The notes under the pieces were generated by a model. It had not been told where the DNA came from, did not search any database, and worked only from the letters and a program-made list of their open reading frames with translations. From assembly GCA_002396485.1 (NCBI GenBank), contig DGXZ01000031.1, forward strand, positions 4,710 through 18,517: 13,808 nt of DNA, written 5' to 3'. The position numbers and the translations under genes are program-made. Source of the DNA: Spartobacteria bacterium UBA5019. GTDB taxonomy: Bacteria > Verrucomicrobiota > Verrucomicrobiia > Chthoniobacterales > Terrimicrobiaceae. Of this stretch, positions 1 through 5,684 are shown piece after piece (positions within the stretch are counted from its first letter, which is position 1; each line of letters starts with the position of its first letter).

Positions 1-707
1 TTGCGGGCGTTGTTGGTGTGGAGGGTTCCGAATACGAGCAGGCCGGTTTCGGCTGCTGTGAGAGCGAGGGAAATGGTCTCCAAGTCACGCATTTCGCCAA
101 CAAGGACGATGTCGGCATCTTCGCGCAGGGCGGCTTTGAGACCGGCTGGAAAGGATTCCGCATGTTCGGGAACTTCGCGCTGTGTGATGATGCTTTTCTT
201 GTTGCGGTGAACGAACTCGATCGGCTCCTCTATCGTCACGATGTGGCGGGAGAAGTTGGTGTTGATGTAGTCAATGAGGGCCGCAAGCGTGGTGCTTTTC
301 CCAGATCCGGTCGGGCCTGTCACGAGCACAATGCCGCCGCGCATGTGGCCGAAGGATTTGATGATCTCCGGCACGCGAAGGTCTTCGAGGGTTTTGATTT
401 TTGTGGGAATGATGCGGAAGACGGCGCCGTAGCCGTGGGCTTGCTTGAGGTAATTGCAGCGGAAACGGTTGTCCTCGTTCATCTCGTAAGCGAAATCGAG
501 GTCTCCATGTTCCTCGAAGCGCTGCCAGCGCTCGGGCGAGCAGATTTCGCTCAGCATGTAGCTCATTTCCTCGGTGGTGAGGGCCTCGTCGCGTATCGGA
601 ACGATCTCGCCGTGGCGGCGGACTTTGGGCGATTGCCCTTCGGCGAGGTGGAGATCCGATGCGCCGCTCTCGATGAGAACCTGAAAAAACTGGTCGATGT
701 AGGGCAT
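1..707 (-). CDS. PilT/PilU-family type IV pilus retraction ATPase, second tandem copy (C-terminus cut by window edge)
   Basis: Hexameric secretion-type ATPase of the PilT/PilU group, expected to power pilus retraction at the inner-membrane base of type IV pili. The reading frame starts at ATG 707 and stays open to base 1, giving 235 codons of a protein that normally has about 350-380. Residues 1-100 are the N-terminal PAS-like domain, with ASDLHL at 16-21 and a GDLDFAYE stretch near 68-75. The Walker A motif GPTGSGKST lies at about 131-139. It is followed by EEPIEF, by the Walker B region DADIVLVGE and by the family's LHT histidine motif just before the edge. The start is favoured because MPYIDQFFQVLIESGASDLHL matches where the family begins. 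Only 44 bases separate it from the upstream copy, so the two are probably co-transcribed. It is clearly a paralogue, not a duplicate, of the neighbour. PilT versus PilU cannot be decided without the C-terminus. Confidence 0.93.
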   Translation of the reverse strand, partial: MPYIDQFFQVLIESGASDLHLAEGQSPKVRRHGEIVPIRDEALTTEEMSYMLSEICSPERWQRFEEHGDLDFAYEMNEDNRFRCNYLKQAHGYGAVFRIIPTKIKTLEDLRVPEIIKSFGHMRGGIVLVTGPTGSGKSTTLAALIDYINTNFSRHIVTIEEPIEFVHRNKKSIITQREVPEHAESFPAGLKAALREDADIVLVGEMRDLETISLALTAAETGLLVFGTLHTNNAR

Positions 708-751
708 GGCTGGGAGAGTTTTAAGTTTTAAGTGGTGTCCTGTGCGCTCGG

Positions 752-1846
752 TTATTTTATTCCGACGAGGCGCTTCATGTCTGATTCCTGTTCTGCGCGG
801 TAGACGGCTTCTTCGGCGGAAATGATACCGGCTTGGAAGAGCTCGGCGATCGAGTCGTCCATGAGCTTCATGCCCAGTTTTTTTCCGGTTTGAATGATGC
901 CCGGCAGCATGAAGGTCTTGCCTTCGCGGATCACATTTCCGATGGCGGGGGTGTTCATCAAAATCTCGATCGCCAGCGCGCGACCATTGCCATCAGCCCG
1001 AGGGACGAGTTGCTGCGAGATGATGCCGCGCAACGACTCGCTGACCATGATGCGAATCTGGTCACGCTGGTCGGTGGGGAAGACATCCAGCAGTCTGTCG
1101 AGGGTTCTTGCGGCATTGCTGGTGTGCAGGGTGCCGAGCACCAAGTGGCCGGTTTCCGAGGCCGTGATGGCGAGTTGGATCGTCTCCAGGTCGCGCATTT
1201 CACCGACCATGATGACATCCGGATCTTCACGGAGAGCGCCTCGCAAAGCGTTGGCGAAGGATTTTGTATGCGTGTGGACCTCGCGTTGGGTGACATGGCA
1301 CTTGCCCGAGGTAATGAGGTATTCGATGGGGTCCTCCAGTGTGATGATGTGGTCGTGACGCGAGCGGTTGATCTGGTCCACGAGCGCGGCCAGGGTTGTG
1401 CTTTTGCCGCTGCCGACCGAACCGGTCACAAGAACGAGACCATTGTGGAATTCCGTGAGCATTTTCAATTGCTCAGGTAGCCCAATTTCATCCATCGAAC
1501 GCACGCGGTCACTGATGATCCGAAAAACCAAATCGTAGCCCGTGCGCTGGCGCACGACGCTGGCGCGGAATCGCCCGATACCGCTGGCGTAGGCGAAATC
1601 GACATCTCCTCGGCTGGCAAGCTGCTCCTGCTGCTCTGGCGAGAGAAAACTCGCCACCAGACGTTCCGTATCCTCTGCCGTGAGCACCTCGGCTTGCCTC
1701 CAAATTGGTTCGAGTAGGCCGAAACGCCTCCAGATGGGCTGGGAATTCACACTCAGGTGAATGTCCGATGCATCCGACTCTTTGCCCACCGCGAGAAACT
1801 GGTCGACGTGCGAGAGGTTGTGAATATCGGGGTGGGAAGCATCCAT
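752..1846 (-). CDS. pilT: PilT-family type IV pilus retraction ATPase, first tandem copy
   Basis: Complete 364-residue ATPase of the twitching-motility PilT family, which disassembles type IV pili using ATP. The N-terminal domain carries SDASDIHLS (about 24-32) and GDVDFAYA (80-87). The RecA-like core has Walker A GSVGSGKST at 142-150, LEDPIEY at 170-176, Walker B DPDVIMVGE at 208-216, and the histidine motif GTLHTSNA at 238-245. The PilT-type AIxNxIREGK element is present as AIGNVIREGK at 301-310. Length and motif order match PilT. The start at ATG 1846 has no close Shine-Dalgarno sequence, since GGAG lies about 30 bases upstream. The gene leads a two-gene unit with the partial paralogue downstream and diverges from the NIL-domain gene. 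The gene name is by family and could equally be a PilU-like paralogue. Confidence 0.93.
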   Translation of the reverse strand: MDASHPDIHNLSHVDQFLAVGKESDASDIHLSVNSQPIWRRFGLLEPIWRQAEVLTAEDTERLVASFLSPEQQEQLASRGDVDFAYASGIGRFRASVVRQRTGYDLVFRIISDRVRSMDEIGLPEQLKMLTEFHNGLVLVTGSVGSGKSTTLAALVDQINRSRHDHIITLEDPIEYLITSGKCHVTQREVHTHTKSFANALRGALREDPDVIMVGEMRDLETIQLAITASETGHLVLGTLHTSNAARTLDRLLDVFPTDQRDQIRIMVSESLRGIISQQLVPRADGNGRALAIEILMNTPAIGNVIREGKTFMLPGIIQTGKKLGMKLMDDSIAELFQAGIISAEEAVYRAEQESDMKRLVGIK

Positions 1847-1977
1847 GGGCGGTCAGATTGTTGAGATAGGAACTCCTACAAGCTTTTGAGGGTTCTTCCA
1901 ACATCTAAGAGCGGTACTCATGTTTTTTCTGCGTCATAATGGTGGCGCGTTTTGACCGGCCTCGCTACAGTGCGCTT

Positions 1978-2220
1978 ATGCAAAAGACCCGCCTTTGGCT
2001 CATGTTTCCGGCACGCCTCATCACCCGCCCCATCCTTTGGGAGTTGGCCAAAAAATTTGCTGTGGTCACAAACATCCGACAGGCCAGCGTCACCGACGAA
2101 ATCGGTCTTGTATCACTCGAACTCGATGGTGAACGCGAGGAAATCAAAAAATCCATCGCTTGGCTCGAAGAGAACGGCATTAAAGTCGAACCGGTTGAAA
2201 TCGGTACGATTGCAAGCTGA
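1978..2220 (+). CDS. Stand-alone NIL-domain protein
   Basis: An 80-residue protein that is essentially one NIL domain, the small ferredoxin-like fold known from the C-terminus of the methionine importer ATPase MetN and from some ferredoxins, where it senses or binds a ligand. The pattern is typical: RLWLMFP at the start, PILWELAKKF and NIRQASVTDEIG in the middle, then LVSLELDGEREEIKKSIAWL and a C-terminal GIKVEPVEIG. An in-frame ATG at 1939 would add 13 residues. I prefer 1978 because the domain begins almost directly after it and the extra residues (MVARFDRPRYSAL) look unlike family members. Neither start has a clear Shine-Dalgarno sequence. A CATAAT box at 1935-1940 could be a -10 element, but no -35 is visible. 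The stop is 16 bases before the 5'-nuclease start, so they probably form one transcript. Ligand and role are unknown. Confidence 0.8.
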   Translation: MQKTRLWLMFPARLITRPILWELAKKFAVVTNIRQASVTDEIGLVSLELDGEREEIKKSIAWLEENGIKVEPVEIGTIAS

Positions 2221-2236
2221 AGAGCGATCATTCTCG

Positions 2237-3142
2237 ATGCGCCTCCTTCTCGTTGACGGTCATTATTACCTCTACCGCTCCTTTTTTGCCATTCGGGGAC
2301 TGAAGAATTCCCGTGGTGAGCCGACGAATGCGATCTATGGATTCATCAAAGCCCTCCGCAAAATGCTTGCAGATGTGAAACCTGACAAGGCCGCCGTGAT
2401 CTGGGACGCTGGCCTACCCGCACGACGCGTGGAGCTTCAGCCTGCCTATAAACAGAACCGCTCATCCATGCCGGACGACCTCCGCCCACAGGAGGATTGG
2501 CTCCAAAAAAACATCTGCCTGCTCGGCACGCAATCTGTCGAACTCCCCAATACCGAAGCCGATGACCTGATCGCTTCCTACGCATACGCAGCCAGAAAAG
2601 ACGGAGCCGACGTGGTGATCGCAACCAACGACAAGGACATCCTCCAACTCGTTGACGCAAACATCCACATCTACTCCACGAATAAAACCGACATCAAAGA
2701 AGGTGGCTTCGCACTTCTCGGGCCCGCTGAAGTTGCCGAAAAATGGGGAGTCCCGGCTGCGAGAATCGCCGATGTGCTGGCTCTAACGGGCGACAGTTCG
2801 GACAACATCCCCGGCGTTCCCGGAATCGGTGGCAAGACGGCCGTGCACTTGGTGACCGCATACGGTTCGATTCAGGCCATGCTCGAAAATCCCTCACTCA
2901 TCGAGAATCCCCGCCTGCGCGAAAAAATCACCGCCAACCGTGAAGTCATCATAGCAAACCGTGAAATGGTGCGCCTCGATGAAGACCTCCCAACGCCCGT
3001 CTCTTGGGAATCCCTTGAAATCTCTCCGCGCCATCAAGAACTCATTGCTGCACTAAGGGGCTGCGAGTTCAAAACCCTTGTCAGCGAGATCGAGGCTGAA
3101 TCCGCAAAAGCCACTTCAGTGCTTCAGGGCGAACTTTTTTAG
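2237..3142 (+). CDS. Stand-alone 5'-3' exonuclease (DNA polymerase I 5'-nuclease domain family)
   Basis: A 301-residue flap-type 5' nuclease corresponding to the N-terminal domain of DNA polymerase I without any polymerase part. Such proteins (ExoIX/Xni in E. coli, YpcP in Bacillus) cleave 5' flaps or RNA primers using two metal ions. Visible metal-binding motifs are LLLVDG (D7), VIWDAG (D57), YKQNR (71-75), TEADDLI (E107, D109, D110) and NDKDILQLV (D132, D134). The helix-hairpin-helix entry LTGDSSDNIPGVPGIGGKTA lies at about 183-202, with D186 and D189. All expected acidic residues appear present, so it should be active. The frame is open further upstream to 1952, but that stretch overlaps the NIL gene and is not family-like. 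ATG 2237 gives the typical MRLLLVDG start. A GAAGAG at about 2219-2224 is the only weak ribosome-site candidate. The gene ends at a hairpin terminator. Confidence 0.92.
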   Translation: MRLLLVDGHYYLYRSFFAIRGLKNSRGEPTNAIYGFIKALRKMLADVKPDKAAVIWDAGLPARRVELQPAYKQNRSSMPDDLRPQEDWLQKNICLLGTQSVELPNTEADDLIASYAYAARKDGADVVIATNDKDILQLVDANIHIYSTNKTDIKEGGFALLGPAEVAEKWGVPAARIADVLALTGDSSDNIPGVPGIGGKTAVHLVTAYGSIQAMLENPSLIENPRLREKITANREVIIANREMVRLDEDLPTPVSWESLEISPRHQELIAALRGCEFKTLVSEIEAESAKATSVLQGELF

Positions 3143-3152
3143 ACCGCCAGCT

Positions 3153-3184
3153 AAAAAGGCTCTTCCTTTCGGAAGAGCCTCTTT
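3153..3184. terminator. Bidirectional intrinsic terminator between 5'-nuclease and flagellin genes
   Basis: A perfect 10-bp stem, AGGCTCTTCC (3157-3166) with GGAAGAGCCT (3171-3180), closes a TTTC tetraloop. It is followed by CTTTAATT on the + strand and flanked on the other side by AAAAA, which reads as a T-run on the - strand. It lies 10 bases after the 5'-nuclease stop and 23 bases beyond the flagellin stop, so it is well placed to end both convergent transcripts. The U-tracts are short but the stem is strong. Confidence 0.88.
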
Positions 3185-3207
3185 AATTCGAGCTGCTCTG
3201 CGTATTA

Positions 3208-4059
3208 TTAGCTGATCAATCGCAGGATCGACTGGCTGGCTTGGTTCGCTTGAGCAAGCATCGCTGTGCCGGCCTGCTGCAGGATGTTGTAGCGGGCGAG
3301 CTTCGTGCTCTCGTCGGCCACATCCACATCGAGGATCCGGCTGTTCGCCGCCTCGAGGTTGGTCTTGTTCACCGCGAGCATATCCCCTGCAAACGTCAGA
3401 CGCGACTGCTCGGCACCATTGTTGGCGCGGATGGTTGCGAGGTCTTGGATCGCAGTCTGGATCGTATCCACTGCAGCTTGGGCTCCTGTCGTCGAGCTGA
3501 TGTCCATTCCATCGCCGCTTGCTGTGCCTACACTGGTGCTGATGAATTCGAGATCCACTTGGGTGATTCCAACTGTCTGGGCTCCATCATGCGAGGTTAC
3601 AACGGTCAGCGTGCTATCAACATCAAGACCCGCAGTGGATCCTGAATTAAACAGGCTGATGCCATTAAACTCCTCGCCTACCATTAGGTTCAGCTGTCCT
3701 TTCAACTGGTTCAACTCCGTGTTGTAGAGTGAGAGGTCGCTGGTGGCTTTCGTTACATCTTGAGCCAATGTTGCGAGCTCTGACATGCGATTGAGGATTT
3801 TATCCGCTGTCTTGATGACTCCATCCTGTGTTTGCAGGAAAGAGAGCGAGTTGTTGACGTTGGCCAATGTCGCATCCGTGCGGCGGATCGACGCGCTCAT
3901 CTTCATCGACACGGCGAGACCGCCGGCATCGTCGAAGGATGAATTGATGCGTGAACCGCTGGAGAGCCTGTTCAGGCTGCGCTGCAGGTTGACGTTGGTA
4001 TTGCTGAGATTGTAGGCTGCTGATGTGGCTGCTGAGTTGGTGTTGATGACTACTGACAT
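3208..4059 (-). CDS. fliC: Flagellin (flagellar filament protein)
   Basis: A 283-residue flagellin that polymerises into the flagellar filament after export through the flagellar type III apparatus. The conserved N-terminal D0/D1 region begins MSVVINTNSAATSAAYNLS and contains LNRLSSGSRINSSFDDAGGLAVS. The conserved C-terminal D1/D0 region contains ANSRILDVDVADEST and ends in the amphipathic helix QASQSILRLIS. The central region (about 140-200) is short and rich in Ser, Thr, Gly and Asp, so the filament's outer domain is minimal. No cysteine is present, as usual for flagellins. AAAGGA at 4061-4066 is a Shine-Dalgarno sequence set unusually close, one base from the ATG. The gene stands alone between a terminator and the rpoN-divergent spacer. 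Sigma-28-like and sigma-54-like elements lie upstream. The symbol is generic, and hag or flaA would be equally fitting. Confidence 0.96.
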   Translation of the reverse strand: MSVVINTNSAATSAAYNLSNTNVNLQRSLNRLSSGSRINSSFDDAGGLAVSMKMSASIRRTDATLANVNNSLSFLQTQDGVIKTADKILNRMSELATLAQDVTKATSDLSLYNTELNQLKGQLNLMVGEEFNGISLFNSGSTAGLDVDSTLTVVTSHDGAQTVGITQVDLEFISTSVGTASGDGMDISSTTGAQAAVDTIQTAIQDLATIRANNGAEQSRLTFAGDMLAVNKTNLEAANSRILDVDVADESTKLARYNILQQAGTAMLAQANQASQSILRLIS

Positions 4060-4130
4060 ATCCTTTGTCTTTCTATGGTGCGAAGTCCGTTCCGCCGTCG
4101 GGCTGCTTTAAATCAGTGCTCAGCCTCACT

Positions 4131-4154
4131 GGGTGGAGATTTTCTCCAATACCC
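4131..4154 (-). promoter_or_regulatory. Stem-loop in the flagellin mRNA leader
   Basis: TGGAGA (4134-4139) pairs with TCTCCA (4143-4148) around a TTT loop. After a 3-base bulge, GGG (4131-4133) pairs with CCC (4152-4154). On the flagellin strand this hairpin would sit at or within a few bases of the 5' end of a transcript started from the sigma-28-like element next to it. There it could stabilise the mRNA. The pairing is seen directly, and the role is inference. Confidence 0.45.
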
Positions 4155-4157
4155 AAC

Positions 4158-4185
4158 AGATCGGCAGGTAGGCGAAGGAGGTTGA
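4158..4185 (-). promoter_or_regulatory. Sigma-28-like promoter candidate for flagellin
   Basis: On the minus strand GCCGATCT (4165-4158) matches six of eight bases of the FliA-type -10 box GCCGATAA. Upstream of it TCAA (4185-4182) resembles the TAAA of the -35 box with a spacer of 16 bases, where 15 is usual. Transcription would start near 4150, about 90 bases before the flagellin ATG. Flagellin is the classic sigma-28 target, which supports the call. The -35 match is weak. Confidence 0.4.
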
Positions 4186-4263
4186 GTTTTTTGCGAAGAA
4201 AATAATGTCCGACAAGTGAGTTGGCTCGAAAACACAGATCGCTGCTGAAAAAGATACGTGGAT

Positions 4264-4279
4264 TGGCTCGGAATGTGCT
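4264..4279 (+). promoter_or_regulatory. Sigma-54-type -24/-12 promoter candidate reading into rpoN
   Basis: TGGCTCG (4264-4270), four bases, then GTGCT (4275-4279) matches the sigma-54 consensus TGGCACG-N4-TTGCW with two mismatches. The invariant GG (4265-4266) and GC (4277-4278) are 12 bases apart as required. A start near 4290 would give a leader of about 29 bases before the rpoN ATG at 4319, implying autoregulation of rpoN. It faces a second such element on the other strand. Confidence 0.45.
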
Positions 4280-4285
4280 TGTACT

Positions 4286-4301
4286 AGCAGCAACCGTGCC
4301 T
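4286..4301 (-). promoter_or_regulatory. Sigma-54-type -24/-12 promoter candidate reading towards flagellin
   Basis: On the minus strand AGGCACG (4301-4295), four bases, then CTGCT (4290-4286) matches TGGCACG-N4-TTGCW with two mismatches. GG (4300-4299) and GC (4288-4287) have the correct 12-base offset. A start near 4275 would give a leader of about 215 bases before the flagellin ATG. It points into the + strand element at 4264-4279, so both could not be occupied at once. Confidence 0.42.
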
Positions 4302-4318
4302 AAATCTTCGGATCAAGT

Positions 4319-5683
4319 ATGGCAGGCATGCAACAAGTCGCAAAGATGGCGCTCCAGCAATCGCTGTCGCCCCAGATGCAGCAGAGTCTGCATGTCCTCC
4401 AAGCCCCGCTGGCCGAACTCCGACAACTCGTGGACACCGAGCTGAGGGCGAATCCCGCACTGGAAGAACTCGTCCCCGAAAGATCGACCGAGACCACACA
4501 GGAGCAGGCAAGTCCGCTTGAAGAGCAATGGAGTGAATACTACACCCAGCGATCATCAGGTGAGACATGGACTCGTGAGGCCCTCGAGAAGCGCCAGCAT
4601 TTCCTGGATTCGCAGGTGCGCCCGCCCACGCTTGCCGAGCATCTTCTCGAACAGCTCAAAACGGCTTCCTGGCCGAAGGAGGATGCCATCATCGCAGTGG
4701 AAATCATCGGCAATCTCGATGACGGCGGATATTTAAGATCCACAACGAACGAAATCGCCGCGGAGGTGGATTGCCTGCCGGATGAAGTCCAGCGGGTGCT
4801 GGGAAAGGTGCAGGAATTCGATCCCCCGGGCATAGCGGCCCGGAACCTTGCAGAGTGCCTCCTCCTGCAACTGAAAAGCCAGGGGCGCCAGTATTCCACC
4901 GAAACGCGAATCGTCCGCCACTACCTCGATGAACTCGGCCGAAAAAAACTGAACGAGATTGCCAAGGCCCTGGATCTGGATCCGAAGGAAATCCAGCACG
5001 CCGCCGAGTTGATTGCGCGGCTCGATCCGATGCCTGGCCGAGCCTATGCAACAGATACGAATCAAGTGGTCACACCCGAGGTGCTCGTGGAATACGACGG
5101 AGAAGACTATACGGTGAGTTTGAACAGCGATGAAATCCCACGCCTTAGAATTTCCGACTCTTACAAGGACATGCTCGCGGGGCCATCGAAAGAGGTTAGG
5201 GAATACCTGCGCGATAAAATACGGGGTGGAAATTTTTTTATAAAAAGCATCCAACAACGCCAGCAGACGATCTTGAACATCGGCCGAGAGATCGCCCTGC
5301 GTCAGCGTGAGTTCATGGAGCGGGGGCCTTCGCACTTGAAGCCCATGACCATGAGTCAGGTCGCGGATGCCGTCGGGGTCCACGAAACCACTGTGAGCCG
5401 TGCAGCCGCTGGAAAGTTCATTTCCACTCCGCAGGGTATTTTCGAGATGAAGTATTTCTTCACTCACGGATACACCAACAGCGATGGAGAAGGAGTGAGC
5501 AACGAGAGTGTGCGGCAAGCGATCGCACAAATCGTGCGCGAGGAGAACAATCGCAATCCCTACAGCGACCAGGATATCGTGAAGCTTCTTTCGGACCGTG
5601 GCCTCGGCGTGGCGCGCCGTACGGTTGCCAAATACCGCGAGCAACTCGGCATCCTCCCGAGCCACCTCCGGAAGGCGTTCTGA
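4319..5683 (+). CDS. rpoN: RNA polymerase sigma-54 factor RpoN
   Basis: The 454-residue sigma-54 factor directs RNA polymerase to -24/-12 promoters, which open only with an AAA+ activator. Region I is the Gln/Leu-rich N-terminus (MALQQSLSPQMQQSLHVLQ, about 10-28) ending with ELRANPALEELV, where activators act. The acidic linker follows (about 53-80). The core-binding domain covers about 100-250, and the helix-turn-helix MSQVADAVGVHETTVSRAA (345-363) precedes FISTPQGIFEMKYFF. The RpoN box ARRTVAKYR (432-440) is intact and reads the -24 element. Length is normal for the family. The first ATG at 4319 has no strong Shine-Dalgarno sequence, and ATG 4328 is an alternative that would lose three residues. 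The gene diverges from flagellin and converges on uvrB with one base between stop codons. Confidence 0.97.
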   Translation: MAGMQQVAKMALQQSLSPQMQQSLHVLQAPLAELRQLVDTELRANPALEELVPERSTETTQEQASPLEEQWSEYYTQRSSGETWTREALEKRQHFLDSQVRPPTLAEHLLEQLKTASWPKEDAIIAVEIIGNLDDGGYLRSTTNEIAAEVDCLPDEVQRVLGKVQEFDPPGIAARNLAECLLLQLKSQGRQYSTETRIVRHYLDELGRKKLNEIAKALDLDPKEIQHAAELIARLDPMPGRAYATDTNQVVTPEVLVEYDGEDYTVSLNSDEIPRLRISDSYKDMLAGPSKEVREYLRDKIRGGNFFIKSIQQRQQTILNIGREIALRQREFMERGPSHLKPMTMSQVADAVGVHETTVSRAAAGKFISTPQGIFEMKYFFTHGYTNSDGEGVSNESVRQAIAQIVREENNRNPYSDQDIVKLLSDRGLGVARRTVAKYREQLGILPSHLRKAF

Positions 5684-5684
5684 A

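Larger units (their letters stand above)
4263..4302. repeat. Imperfect 40-bp dyad spanning both -24/-12 elements
   Basis: The sequence is an inverted repeat centred between 4282 and 4283 (inside GTAC), with about 13 of 20 base pairs matching. The inner part TGCT-T-GTAC-T-AGCA (4276-4289) is symmetric except for one pair, and the outer GGC-CGG blocks also pair. It may simply reflect two mirror-image sigma-54 sites, or it may be an operator for a dimeric regulator. Confidence 0.5.

Noticed and set aside
18..1480. Open + strand frames opposite the two pilus ATPases (18-731 and 833-1480)
   Set aside because: Both are antisense to clear PilT-family coding sequence with intact motifs. Their apparent length follows from codon bias.
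1952..2236. Upstream extension of the 5'-nuclease frame
   Set aside because: It overlaps the NIL gene in another frame. The nuclease family begins at MRLLLVDG (2237).
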